NCBI GenBank assembly: GCA_032207245.1
Contig: CM063505.1
Location: 172,801,989-172,865,988 of the forward strand
DNA length: 64,000 nt
Origin: Pardosa pseudoannulata
Taxonomy: Eukaryota > Arthropoda > Arachnida > Araneae > Lycosidae
Direction: 5' to 3'
Shown here piece after piece: positions 23,101 through 35,445 of this stretch (position 1 is the stretch's first letter; the number at the start of each line of letters is the position of its first letter). The notes under the pieces were generated by a model. The model ran no database searches. It was not told where the DNA came from and saw nothing but the letters and a program-made list of their open reading frames with translations. The position numbers were made by a program, and so were the translations under genes.

Positions 23101-23402
23101 TCTCAGGGACAACTATTAGTTTTTAGAACAGTAAAGCTATAATGGCAATAGTGGAATATAAGGGCATGTCAACTATAACCATATTTTACTATGTGCCTCT
23201 ATGTTGTACAAGAATATCTTGCATTTATCTTTTACAAATTGACTACTATAGAATTTTATTTAATTTGGTTAAAAAAAAGGACTATTGGCTTTCAGGACGT
23301 TTGTCAGGGAAGGCGAGAACTTGTAATCTTGATATCTTCTATTCCTCAAGGAGTAAATTCATGTTTGTGCTTAACGAGTTCTTTTTTTTTACAAACTGTC
23401 TT
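20160..23402. other. AT-rich spacer
   Basis: No gene is visible. The part from about 21930 to 22350 is less AT-rich and contains GCGTTTTTGATTTATCATG followed by CCCACACGGAC, a style I associate with old dispersed arthropod repeats; no boundaries could be defined. The frames near 22915-23412 overlap on both strands and look like chance. Confidence 0.4.
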
Positions 23403-23415
23403 CCTTAAGTGAGCA

Positions 23416-23597
23416 GCCGAACGATGGCCGATTGGTTAGGGCGCTGATCGTCGGTACCGGAGTTCGTGGGTTCGAATCCCACTATGGCATGGATGTTCGT
23501 AGCCGTTCGGAATCGGCTTTAAGCAGTAGGTCCCGGTCTCATTAGCCCTCGTGTGCAAAACAGTAGACCGTAGCGCTCCAAATCAAACCAAACCAAA
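23416..23597 (+). mobile_element. tRNA-derived SINE, best-preserved copy (182 bp)
   Basis: Both internal RNA polymerase III boxes are intact: A box TGGCCGATTGG (matches TRGYNNANNNG) and B box GGTTCGAATCC. The body includes GTTCGGAATCGGCTTTAAGC and GTAGACCGTAGCGCTCC, and the tail is CCAAA repeats in place of poly-A. A perfect 13-bp target duplication, CCTTAAGTGAGCA, flanks it at 23403-23415 and 23598-23610, so it is a complete retroposed copy. It is not a functional tRNA gene: no tRNA-like acceptor pairing ends at the 3' side, and the family is repeated. Confidence 0.95.
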
Positions 23598-24519
23598 CCT
23601 TAAGTGAGCATATGCTATATTTCTCCCAAATTATCATGCCAAATCTCAGCAAAAGGCAGAAAGGCCACATTATTGCATTTATGTAGTGAAAAACACAGTG
23701 TGACGAGCTCAAAGTTCAGTCTACTTTGCTTGTCACTATTGTGATCAATGTGTTAAGATGAGAGTGACTTTCGGCTGACTAAAATTTGACTGAAAATTCA
23801 GTATTTCTATTTATTTTTATTGTGAAATATAATTAAGAATAAGAAACAAAAAAGCTTATTTATAATATCCATCTTTCCATAAAGAATATAATTAGTTACA
23901 AAATGTACAATATAATTTATTCGAACTATAACTTTAAAAGTTTTTTTGAAAAGCAAAAATTTAGGCTTTTCTATGGATATTTAAAACATTCCAAGTGCAT
24001 TTATATAATCCACATCCCTTTAAAATGTATAGGTAATTTACTTTATAACATATAAAAGAGAAGTTCATTTAATACATTTTAAATCATAAAATCTGTCAAT
24101 TCTGCACTTTAAGAACTTTTATAGGCATTTTTTAAAGGAATAATGTATATTTTTTATATTTTAACTTTTCTACTTAATACGTTTAATGAAGGTTTATAAT
24201 GCTACAGTAAAGTCTTATTTCCAGATCTAAAAGGTATCTTCAAGGTAAAAGTGTATATGTTATATGTGAAAGGAATGTGCAGGGATCATTTGCGATAATA
24301 ATAATTTTATCTTGAAATTTTAAGCACGCTTACGTAACTTTATAAATGATAACGTATTTCATACTTAAGAAGATTGATTATAAACCAAATAGATTGGTTT
24401 TGATATATCACTGTCCCTTTAAAAGTTGAAAAATCGAAGAAAAGGTAATTTTTTTCTGTTGAATCAGAACTAGAACTATAATAAAGTGTATTCTTTAATT
24501 CAACTAGTATTCCGTGAAT

Positions 24520-24745
24520 TCTCCCTAGAGTCTATTTCGAGTGATGCTGCATTAAGCAATTGCAAGTGTTTACGGTTTTTCCATCCAGTTTTTGTTTGCT
24601 TGTCCCTGTCACCGCTGGGTCACTTACATGCATGCTGCAGGCGTCTTCTCAGGTGGGTGATCGTACAAGCAAGAGGTTGCCTTCCACCATAGTCGAGGAA
24701 ACAGGTTTCATCTAACCGTTGACAACAGCCTTTGCGCTCAGGTGT
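24520..24745 (+). other. GC-richer block with donor-like site
   Basis: This patch stands out in composition and contains CTCAG|GTGGGT (intron start about 24654). A 68-codon frame crosses it but starts at a non-ATG codon and is unrecognised. A transcribed exon is possible but weakly supported. Confidence 0.15.
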
Positions 24746-25503
24746 CTTAAATTGCTCTTTTTATATCTTTTTTCTTAGATGCGTTATTCCTAAATTAGAG
24801 ATTTTCAACTCTATTTTTCCTTGGAAGGACGGTTTATGATATTATCACCTCCACTCACTTCTCTTCTCTAAGTACACATTTATTTATGCGAAACTTTATT
24901 TTTACTGCTACCCTTTTTTGTATTTAATTAATTGTAGATTATTAACATTTAATAGCACCAGAAAATACTGATAGATATGACTACAAGATTCTAAGTTTGT
25001 TGAATTTAAGGGTTTTATAATCAGAAATAATTGATCTGTGAATTGTTGTAGAATTCTGATTACATTGTTGTAGAATTCAGTATAATACATCATACACAAA
25101 ACAAATTACAGTTTTTGCACATTGCACATAACATATAGGACATTACACTTTCCCTAAATGTTGTTTCAGTGGTTGTCTTCCCCCCACCTACACCAGTAAG
25201 CTGGAAAAATATGCCTTCATTTATAATTCCTTTAAAGTATTCATCTCAATTTTGACATTTTTTTAATGGCGATCTTATAACAGACATCTGAACAGTTTCT
25301 ATGACTTATATATGTTTATTTTAAAATACACAGGCCTTACAGTTGCATGTAGAAATTAGCAAAACTGAACAAAGCGCAGAAAAACATTCAACCTATTTCT
25401 GAAATATTCTTTATTCTAACTGTAAAACTATGCCACAATTTTCCAAATTATCAGGAATGAAATGACATATTACACCTTTTTAGCACATATCATATGTTTT
25501 AAA

Positions 25504-25566
25504 ATACATACATACATACACACATAAATAAATATAATAAATAAATAAATAAATATATATATATAT

Positions 25567-25619
<53 letters not shown>

Positions 25620-25628
25620 CATATCTAT
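25504..25628. repeat. Compound microsatellite (ATAC/ATAA/TA)
   Basis: CATA repeats, then AAAT repeats, then a long TA run with short CACA interruptions. Simple-sequence DNA; no other function seen. Confidence 0.95.
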
Positions 25629-26114
25629 AATATCAATCAAAAGTTATTATCTTTTAAGTTTCTCACAATTCTCTTGATTCACGTTCTATTATCTAATTTT
25701 TACTTTCCCATCGATCTAAATAACATCAAGGACGTGATTCATCGATATTGTCTTCTTTTCACATTCTTTCTCGAAACGAAAGCTGGATTAATAACTGGTA
25801 CATACGTATTTTTTCTATACTATATAAATTGCCCGGGAAAACCAACTATTCTTGTGGATGTGGGCAATTTTGCAGCCAGAATGTTTTTATAGCCATAACA
25901 AAATTGTTGTCTTAGGCTCTCTTCCGTGAGACTGTAAGTCACGTGATTAATGAATCTCAAGGGATGGTATTTTCACAGCAACGCAGATGGATAGAGGCTC
26001 TTGAATTTGTAAAACGTGTTCAGCAACTCTTTAAATACGTGACAAAAGTTATGATTCATTACTTTAAAACAGTTTTTAGATAAGAACGTTAAAATTTCTA
26101 AATTAGCACTTTCT

Positions 26115-26115
<1 letters not shown>

Positions 26116-26151
<36 letters not shown>
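26116..26151. repeat. 36-nt T run
   Basis: An uninterrupted T run of about 36 nt lies 36 bp upstream of the degenerate SINE at 26188. On the minus strand it would be a poly-A tail, so it may mark the 3' end of a retroposed sequence to its right. Confidence 0.9.
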
Positions 26152-26154
<3 letters not shown>

Positions 26155-26187
26155 GTATAGTGATTAGCGGCCAAATAGTATTGAAGC

Positions 26188-26332
26188 TGCCGAATTGGGG
26201 ATTGGGGGGTATGTTGCCTTTTTCTACCGTGGACTCGAATTCCACTGTTGGTATTGGTATTCGTAGAGGTTCGGAATCGGTTTTAAGCAGGTGATATAAA
26301 TCTTAGCTTCGCGAAATCTTGCCAAACGAAAC
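26188..26332 (+). mobile_element. Degenerate SINE copy
   Basis: Landmarks in order: GCCGAATTGG head, CTCGAATTCCACT in place of the B box, ATTCGTAGAGGTTCGGAATC, TTTTAAGCAG, and a tail ending CCAAACGAAACC. Strongly mutated with a shortened 3' body. Confidence 0.75.
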
Positions 26333-27185
26333 CTCCAGTTAAAGAGACAAAGTTACATACAGCAGTTGTATACAGCACACAGCATACATATATCATAATT
26401 TTAACTGTCAGGATTACTGTTGTTGTGTTTTAAACAAGAATATTTAAATTAATTACAAAAATTGTATGTAGTTTTATTCCTTAAAAATCAATAGAAACTA
26501 AATGAAAAAATAACTGAGAATTTTATAAGACATAAATAGATATTTTTACGGATTTTATAACGGTTTGTTCGTGAAAAACAGAGAAGTTTCCTCAAGGTAG
26601 AGTATTATATTTTATTCTCTTGTAATTCTGAAAATTATTCCACTCCCTTAAAAAGCTCCCTCTCCCCTTTTATATTCCCCAATCTGTGTTTTCATCCCTT
26701 TTTAGCTCCCATCTAACCTTCTCAGAGAAATGCATTCTGATTTCCTTTTTTAAAATCAGTTGTAGTAACCTTCCAAAGCTGATAGTCAACTTTTTTCAAA
26801 TACTTATTTGATGATAAACATCTATTAGGTCAATCATTCATTGAAAAGCAAGAACGAATTTTTCAAAAATTTTTAAAGTTGTAAATAATATTAGTGTATT
26901 GCTCAAAATTTGATTACAAATTATATATTATCAAAAAATTAGTACATTATTAGTGAAAAAGCTGAGCTTAGTGTAATTTTTAATACTTGAAGCTATATTT
27001 GTCATCAGCAATATTAAACTGCCGCTATTGAATAAAACATTTTGACCTATTTGTTGAAAAATGCTTCCGACTGTTTTGAGTATTACTGAAACTCTCCACT
27101 ACATTCTTCTGGGTATTACTCAGAACATAGTTGCGGAACGCACGACCTTCATATGGAATTTAGCTCTTATATTAATAGTTAATTA

Positions 27186-27560
27186 CAATAGAACCTCGAT
27201 TATCCGAGCTAATTGGGACCGCTAGTACCTTGGATATCGGAAATCTCGGTTAATAGAAACCATGTATAAAAGCCTCCGTGCTTGCGAATTTAACTAACTT
27301 TTAAAGTAAAAAACAATAGAACGTTCTTTAAATGATAAAAACAAACATATATGAACTTACGTTTCACAGCTAAAAAGATTTAAAAAGGGTGTAATATTTC
27401 TTGGAAGGTGAATGCTTTTGTGGGGAAGAAGTGCCTGTAACACAGACAACGAAGTAAATGTGTATAAATTTTTCCAAGCTCATTTTGAAAAAGAGAAAAA
27501 AAATTAGACTTCCTTATTGACTCGTTTAATCGACGCTCAGTTAATCGAGGTTCTACCGCA
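27186..27560. mobile_element. pogo/Tigger-like MITE (~375 bp)
   Basis: The left end CAATAGAACCTCGATTATCC and the right end (reverse complement CGGTAGAACCTCGATTAACT) form an inverted pair with few mismatches. TA precedes the left end (27184-27185) and follows the right at 27561-27562. Internal GGATATCGGAAATCTCGGTT echoes the ends. AACCTCGATTATCC-type ends with TA duplication are known from Tigger/pogo elements of the Tc1/mariner superfamily. The interior is AT-rich and non-coding. Confidence 0.72.
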
Positions 27561-30500
27561 TATATAATAAGACAATTTCAAAATTAGTAGAATTGCATTG
27601 CTGCTATGTCAGTATTTTAAAATGTAATAATACTGATGTACTTTCCCACAATTAACAACACGTGCACGCACACCTGTGGACTAGATTTTTAATAAGAATA
27701 TAGACGCAGCTGTAGAGTTCTAATTCTAATGGGGGCAACTATTTTTCTATTAAATTTCTTCATGATATAACAGATTTCTTTATAAACACGTCTTTTTTAT
27801 TACTTTTATTTGAAGTAGTATTTAAATACGCAGTTCTTTATTAAAAATAATTAAAAATAAATGTTGTAACAAACTATTACTCTTAAGTGAACACAAAAAT
27901 ATGTTATATTTCAACTTTTTATTTAAAATAATAAATAAATGACTATTTTTTGTATAATTTGTATGAAATGCAATAAAGTGATGAAGCTGTAAAAAACAAC
28001 TATTTCAGTTTTAAAGTAAATCAGTCTTGAAGTTCCATGCAGGAAAAAATACAAAATTTATTTCAATAGTGTGCTTGTTTTTCCTATACATTTAGTTTGA
28101 TTGGGAGCTCTCACATCTCTGTTAAGAAATAGCATTTGAACAAAGAGGTACATTCACAAAATTGAAGTTTTTAAGTTTCCTATTTGTTAAAAAAGCGTTT
28201 ATAAGTAACTAATAATCTTTAAAGGACCTTGAAACAGTATTTTTAAATAGGAAAATTTTTCAAAATTAACTGCAAACATCAGGACATTTCCACACCTGAA
28301 TTTAACAGAGAATTCTTGAGAGAAAAAAACATAAAAGCAAACCTAATTTTTAGGTTGCAATGACATTTAATTATAAAACTATGCAAATATACATTTCATT
28401 GGAAAACATTCAAATTTAGTAGGACAAGTGGACTAATATTTAATATTCTATCAAATGTTCATATATTTTCCAACTATTTTTTGCCTAAAGGTGGCTAGAC
28501 AAGTAGAATGCTGTCTCTTGGTACCAAGGTGGTAACCTTGGGACAAGCCTAGAGGGTCTTACGACCATATGGGCCCTGATCAGGGCTTGAATGATTGTCT
28601 TTCTGTACTGAAATTTGAGCTTTCAAATAGAATTATGTTGTAGGCATAGATGTTTGTATCTGTTCTGCATCGATATATGTTTGTGTATGTTCTGAGTATT
28701 TAGCTATAGTGCTGCAACCTAATAGTGCTGTAGTACTCTAACCTAATCAATACCTATCTAAATATAGCTATTTTTTATTAACTGGAGGTTTTACATACTA
28801 GATCAAGAATAAATTGATGATAGATATTACAAAAATAGGTAGTATTTATAAAGAGTTATTTATCTGTAAAAACAGATAGATAGTTCTGAAACATATATAT
28901 AGAAATTGATACAAATGCTATTCAACACATATGTAGAAAACATCCACTAATGTATGCATGAATTTCTTAAGTTAATTTATTTTTGAAAATCAAAACCTAC
29001 CAGCTTCCCAAAATTCATGCTGTTACGTTTATATAATATTAAATCATTCTATTATTTTCAATAAGTCTTCGTTAAAAATCCTTTTAGAATCATATTTATT
29101 GCATGCAAGATTTGAAATATAGACCATGTTGGATATTTTTTTGCAATAAGCGCAGCAATATTAACTCTATCATGCATAGCGCAGGTATTTCGTACCCAGG
29201 TGTGAATCTAATGCAACTTACCTATTCTTGTTTGTAAGGGGACATAATATCTGTTGAACAGAACAGTTTTAATTATAAAAAGCCTAATTTTGATACACAT
29301 AAAATAAAATTCTTACTCTTTAGAATAATTTTTTTCCAAAACCGTTAATAAGTTAAGCAATTTATTTTTAAAAAGCTTAAAATATATAAAAAGTGGAAAA
29401 AACAAAAATACTTTTTCCTGCAAATTGACTTTTGAAAGTTGTAAATAATTTATATTTAATATAGACGCTAATTATCTTTTTCATTCTGAAAACCTTAATT
29501 ATATTAATACTAGCCGTATATTTTTTATAGCATGATAAAAGAAACATTAAAATTTTTTAATTTCTTAACAGTTTTTAATTTTTTAATTTTTAAATGTCAG
29601 ATATCATTCAAACTTTAAGTTTACAGAATGAAAAAAGGTATTTATTTTTCATTTGATATAACAATTTACTTTTTTAATATGCATATTTAAAAAATTATCT
29701 TTCAAGAAGTGAATTTAAATTTTTTATCATTTGGAATTATTGGAATGAGAAAACTAAATTTTTATCGAAAGCTAAAGCGTAAAGAATTCGTAAAAAAACA
29801 TTTTAATAGAAGCAGAGTAGAGCTTTTTAATTTATAATAAATAAAAAAAGGGGTTCGGATTAAAATATTACGTTTCGTAGGTACTATACTCCCTTAAGTA
29901 AGTGAATCATCTTAATATAAAAATAAGTAAATTAGCAAATGTTTCTGTCATCAAGTGAATGAAAGTCGATATTTGTCTTATGTTGTTAATGAGGCAAAGG
30001 AACTTTAATTTTAATTTTTAAAATATTCAACTATTAAATGTATTTTTCCCATGAATATAATGCTATTGCATAAAATAAAAAAGGCATATATGTGAGAATC
30101 TAAATCTACATGAAAGAACTTCTGATTAAAATATAAGACATTTTTCGTAAAAAATGAATAATCCAATACCATTCATTAAAACGTTTTAGGAAACTACAAA
30201 TTAACTGATAACCTTCAGTGTTTTACTCTATGAATAAAATTTATATAGAATCACAACTGGATATTAATATTGTTAATGTAGTTGACGTGGACACCCATTA
30301 CTTCCTTGTCCTACGCCTGTTAGATTATGCATAATTTTTTACTTTTATTGTATGATGCGTCATCTGGAATGTTTGCAATAATAAATATCACACATTATGT
30401 ACGTTAAGACTTGATAGTTACCACCGTAAACTTAACCAACGTAAAGGGTTGGACAGGTTACCTTGTAATTTGAGTGTTCTAGAATATTCTGTCAATCGGC

Positions 30501-30802
30501 TGTTACTTATACAACCATATTACTTATACAACGATTGGCAATGTGCATTATATCAGCATTTGGAACTACTTATCGCTGCAAACCATTTTTTCCAAATTAA
30601 ACCTGGTAAAAACAAAGTGTAGCAGCAGATTGCATGACCAATCAGCTACGATTCGCGTCGACTACATTATCCATTGATATTAACAAAATCTTTAGTAAAA
30701 TACGAAAACAAATCTCACATTAATTTTAAAATAATACATGTGGTAGTACTTGTGAATAAACTACAATATATATTTATAGTATAAATATAATAATATTTTA
30801 AA
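27561..30802. other. AT-rich spacer
   Basis: No gene; only the palindromic patch at 28490-28590 and a CCAAT-containing patch near 30635-30660 (GACCAATCAGC) stand out. Confidence 0.5.
28490..28590. other. GC-richer palindromic patch
   Basis: A short patch containing the palindrome CTTGGTACCAAG, a second related piece GGTAACCTTGGGAC, and GGGCCCTGATCAGGGC. It may be a fragment of a transposon end; no partner found. Confidence 0.3.
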
Positions 30803-30966
30803 TGATGGCCGAATGGTTAGGGTGCTGGCCTCCGGAGTTCGTGGGTTTGAATCCCACTATGGCATGAATGTTTGTAGCCGTTCAGAATCGGCTTTAAGCA
30901 GTAGTTCCCGGTCTCATTATCCCTCATGTTGCAAAAAGTAGACCGTAGCGCTCCCAAACCAAACCT
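30803..30966 (+). mobile_element. SINE copy
   Basis: A near full-length member: A box TGGCCGAATGG, a mutated B box GGTTTGAATCC (CpG-type C-to-T change), an intact body and a short CCAAACCAAACC tail. The segment between the boxes is shorter than in the 23416 copy. No convincing target duplication. Confidence 0.92.
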
Positions 30967-32019
30967 ATAATACACAAAAAATTAAGTAGTAGTGATTACT
31001 TTTTAATATTTGCAATAAGAATGTAAAGTCAAAGGCAAATTTTAATGAAATAAAAATGTTCATTCTTTTGAAAAATTTGACCCCTTTATGTTTGGCTTGT
31101 TTGTTTCGGGAACAATACGTATTGCGCATTTTTGGTTGCATTCTGTCTCCTTGAAAGTCTCTTGTCCCCCTAATAAGAAGGTGGATCAAAATATCCATAT
31201 CTTTAAGGGCTAATGTAAAAATTTCGAAATGTTAACTTTTAATAGCAAGTACAGTTGCTTAAAAAACCCTAACCTATTTTCCAAAAAGTTAAAACACTTT
31301 TAAAATAATATATCTGCGTTTCCCTTTCTTATAAATAAATCTTTGTAGATATGTTTATAAAACATGAAAGAGTTACAATTTTTTTTCTGATAAAAAATGA
31401 ACCTATTTGAAGATTGAAATAAACTTTGAATCTTATAAATACTATTTTTAAAAGAAATGTTTTCATAAACGTATTGGTACAACTTGTAACTTAAAATAGC
31501 TAAAAGAAAAGTAGTTTTTAAATAAATAAAGCATATAAGTTGCTTGGCTTACTCTTTTTTCAAAAACTTTTTCCATGAATTCGACAGCAGCCTGTCATGT
31601 TTTTTTAAATGTAATTGAATAATATTAGAAGGATTATATTAACATTACTTATTTTATATAAATAATTCTCCGAAAAGCAGTGTATCGTTGACCTTTCGCC
31701 ATAGGCACTTCAACACATCCATTTATTTATTTGTTTAATTTTTCTCCCGACATTTGTAGACAAGCATAGATGTGTTGTTATTTTATTGGGATTTTTAGGT
31801 TTTAAAAATGTTTAGCTAGGCAGTATTTACTTTCATATTGTACCTTGAATATTATTTATTTATTTATTTTTATTATCTATTTTTCTATTATTAGCTATAT
31901 GAATAAGCTTTCAACTATGACAAAGTGGCTGATAAATACAATTATGTTACAAAAATAATTAAAACGAATCGCCTATTTTGTAAACTTTATGCTCAAATAT
32001 CTATTTAAACCGTAAGCTT

Positions 32020-32203
32020 GCCGACCGATCGCCGAATGAGTTGAACGCTTTTTTTCGGTACCGGAGCACATATCTCGAGTCCCACTACTGGCATGTATGT
32101 TTGTAGCCGTTCAGAACAGCGTTTAAGCAGTAAATCCCAGTTCCATTAACTTTCGTATAGCAAAGCTGTCAGCCGTAGTGCTCTAAAACCAAAACAAACC
32201 AAA
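32020..32203 (+). mobile_element. SINE copy, diverged
   Basis: The head GCCGACCGATCGCCGAATGA, B-box-like TCTCGAGTCCC, body GTAGCCGTTCAGAAC and a CCAAAACAAACC tail are in the expected order. It is more diverged than the 30803 or 46502 copies, so it is an older insertion. Confidence 0.87.
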
Positions 32204-32944
32204 TTGGGAAAGTATTTAATTTCTTTAATATATTTTTATGCTAACAATTCTTAGATACTAAGCGTAGTTTTTTTAATGTTAACATTTCTATAGTAAAATA
32301 AAAGGAAACAAATAAATTTGATATTATTTGTTGGATTAAATATCTCCCATCATATTTTATGAAATCTTCATTTACAGTACCCTAAAAATCTCTCTTGTCG
32401 ACAATATTTCACGGTATGTAATTTTTTTATATTGTAATTTTAAAATATTGAAAGATAGTCTATACAGATATTTGGTCATATCCTCTCACCAGATAGACAA
32501 AATAATCTTGATTTTAAAATTTTACCCTCTCATAAATCAAAAATGTGATTTACAAGATTTCCTGGAGAATTTAAATTTTATTTGGTTTGTGGAATACTTA
32601 TAGTACAGTTAAAACTATAAATATACGCTTTAAAAGTCTTTAAAACTCATGGTTTAAAATCCATTCCAGTAAAATATGTTGCCAATCCTCTAACACGTAG
32701 AAAACTAGATATAATTAAATTTGTCATTCTTTAGAAAGAGAAAAAAAGTAGAGTGTCGCATATGAAATAATTTATCGCGGAGGTAAGACCTGATAACATA
32801 CAAAGCATCTTCCTCAGGATACTTCTTTAACTGTCATTATTAATATAAATTCTTAGTCATGAATCAAATGGTCACTTATGAATCTGAAAAGAAGAGTATG
32901 AACTTCATTAGATAAAGAGATAAAGCTGTGATTTTCCAGCTAGG

Positions 32945-32985
32945 TTCCACGGTGTTCTAGAGTGCCCATGTATGGTTTTGAAAAA
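32945..32985 (+). repeat. Short match to the 11.6-kb hAT-like fragment
   Basis: GAGTGCCCATGTATGG followed by TTTTGAAAAATT closely matches 11649-11680. This is evidence of a dispersed family, although the CAGTG end is not present here. Confidence 0.4.
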
Positions 32986-33966
32986 TTAAAAAAAAAATAA
33001 TACATAGATTGTAGGTATTAAAAAATTAAAAGAAATAATACATAGATTGTAGATATATATTACATTTATAATCTGCATCTAATTTTCTCAATTTCTATGA
33101 AACAAGTTTGTATTGGCAAATAACTTTTTTTTTATGACTGTGCTGAAACAGAAGTTACCATAATATATATTTATGATAAAGTTTACCAACACAGTCATTA
33201 TTTTTTATGTCATTTAAAACAATATAATTATGTAAAGAATCATTTTCAACAAATGTGAGAACAAAATAGAAATATCAGATCAACATTAATTTAAAATAAG
33301 AAATACGCCTGGAGATAACATAGATTTCTTGTGTGAAAAAATTCAAGGACATCCCAGTCAGTATATGAGACGGTGCAAAAGTTGGTGACAGAAATAGTAC
33401 GAGTTATGCTATTACTTAGATAAATAATGTATCATTTTGCGAATTTTGATTTCATCTGCACCACATTTCTTTGTTTTTATTCCTATTATCAGCGCCTGTG
33501 TAATTTAATTAACTGTTCTCATACACAAACACACACATATATGTATATACACTTCAGGAAAACTGTATAAGTATCCACCAACAGCTAATGTAGTTTCAAG
33601 GATTCCGTAAATCTTAAAAGTTTGAAGATTACTGGTATCAACGAACCACGAGGATATTTTCTGTTATATCTGTAGAGTCAGGAAACTTTAATTTTTGACA
33701 TTTTAAAGACTAATAATACTAATGTACTAACAAGAAAATCATATAAATTCTATAAGTTGCAATAGTTTATAAAAAAAATCAAGTATTAATACTAGGTTAA
33801 CTGGTATTTACTTTTTTCTAATTCATTCTTTATTTTATATAAGTTATATAAGTACAGAAAAGATTTCTCATTAAAAGTATGAGAGCTGTATATTGCTGAA
33901 TAGAAATATATTGATGGATTTGTCGATAGCCAATTTCCTGCCAACAGAGATAATTAACGATTTCCT

Positions 33967-34457
33967 ATAAATATAGATACTTCGTCGTCCCCGAAGTGCA
34001 GGTTTTTTTTCGACACGAGTCAGCTGAGTGCCCCAAACAAATCATTGAGAACTCACTTTCTCCAGAGTTAACTGCCCCTTATTCAGGTGGCCACATCGCT
34101 TTCACATCCTCGTCTGTCTACTCACGCGCTGCTACTTCAAAGAAAAAAATAAAGAAAAATAAAAAAAAAATTAAAAAAGGAAATAGTAAAAAAGCGAGAC
34201 AGATTTGGGTTCAACGAATTTCCTCATTTGCTCCTTACTCCCCCCTTTTTTTAGCTCTAGCTTTCGGTTTCATTTCTCCCCGAGATTTGATTCATCTCTC
34301 GGCGTTTGTTTATGCATTTATACCCATGATCTACTTTTCGAGGATCTGCTACGGGAGAAACTATCTCCCGACGTCCATTTCTGATAACTGTGTCACATCA
34401 CATCCTTCATTTATTGGCTACTGGTTTTACTTCACGCACAACACATTACAAGACTGA
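33967..34457 (+). promoter_or_regulatory. TATA box and GC-richer transcribed-looking block
   Basis: TATAAATATAG at 33967-33977 is followed about 30 bp later by a possible start site, then by about 450 bases that are richer in GC than the flanks, apart from an A-rich tract (34140-34200). The 153-codon frame through it (33996-34457) begins at GTG, has no early ATG, contains a lysine run from the A-tract and has no recognised domain. I read the block as a candidate promoter plus untranslated exon, not a protein gene. Confidence 0.25.
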
Positions 34458-35297
34458 TGATTCTATTGAACATAGCATCCGACTTTTCCATTTTTAGTTA
34501 AAGACAATCTCTTAGAAACACTTGGTCTAAATTAAATGCAACGTTTTTTCTTTCTCTTGTTTTCGTTCTCAAAGCATGATTATGATTTCCTGATTTAGTA
34601 TCCATTTTAGAAAACTTAGACAAGTTAGATTTAGTAACCATTTTGGGAACTTAGACATTTAGACAGGTTTAGATATGAATTTTTTTTTATCATCTCCAGT
34701 TTTCTCCTTTAAAATGATTTTAAAGACTTTTATATTAATAGAAATTATCATTCTCTGTAGTAATAGATAAAAGTTGATAAATATATCATAATAAAGGATA
34801 AATTTAATTAACAATTTATAATTCTGTAATATCTTAACTGTATTTTTGATACCATTTTTTACACAGTTTTTCAGTTTAGCAAGAAATGTTTATACTTTAT
34901 AAGATTTCTTACAGTTTAAAATATTTTATTTATAAGTTATCAATTATATTTTTAATCTTTTAAAATCTTTACTCTGAAAATGCAATAAAAATTGAAAATT
35001 TGGACCGTTATTGAAAATTTTCTTAAAAAAATAACTTTCATTATTATTTGCATGCAAAATATATTTTACATATTAATATGATCTTTTTAAAACTAATTCT
35101 TGCATTAAATACCCTTTAAAAATTTGTTTAACCATAAACATTACTGTAATATAATTTAAAAATTGTATTTATCTCTATTAATATTGGACACAGATTTGAA
35201 AAACGAGTTTTGAAGTGTAACTAAACTTTATGCCTGGATTCATATGACTTTTGAGAAGCATTGAGTTGTCTCTTCTGGTTTTATTAAATTTGTTTCA
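34458..35297. other. AT-rich spacer
   Basis: Nothing supported. Confidence 0.6.
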
Positions 35298-35360
35298 AAA
35301 TGCTATTTTTTTATTAATGCATTATTACTTAAATAATGCATTAATAAGAAAATAGCATTT
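35298..35360. repeat. Near-perfect hairpin 1 (29-bp arms)
   Basis: Left arm 35298-35326 and right arm 35332-35360 pair at 28 of 29 positions around a 5-nt loop (ACTTA). It lies seven bases from a second hairpin. Such clean arms imply recent origin or selection. Confidence 0.9.
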
Positions 35361-35367
35361 GCACCAG

Positions 35368-35419
35368 TTTAATTGAGATATAAGTGCAACGCTAGCTTTG
35401 CACTTATATATCAATTAAA
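35368..35419. repeat. Near-perfect hairpin 2 (22-bp arms)
   Basis: Left arm 35368-35389 and right arm 35398-35419 pair at 21 of 22 positions around an 8-nt loop (CGCTAGCT). The arm length matches small RNAs, but the whole is short for a microRNA precursor. Confidence 0.9.
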
Positions 35420-35445
35420 TTAGTCTGGAAAAGAGGAACATCAGA

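Larger units (their letters stand above)
30967..33966. other. AT-rich spacer with one SINE
   Basis: Apart from the SINE at 32020 and the short hAT-like match, nothing supported. Confidence 0.55.

Noticed and set aside
22915..23412. Several overlapping frames on both strands
   Set aside because: They shadow one another, lack domains and are AT-driven.
23416..23490. Functional tRNA gene
   Set aside because: A and B boxes are present but the unit continues into a repeated body and CCAAA tail with target duplications, so it is a SINE.
28500..28560. Transposon end from the CTTGGTACCAAG palindrome
   Set aside because: No inverted partner or target duplication found.
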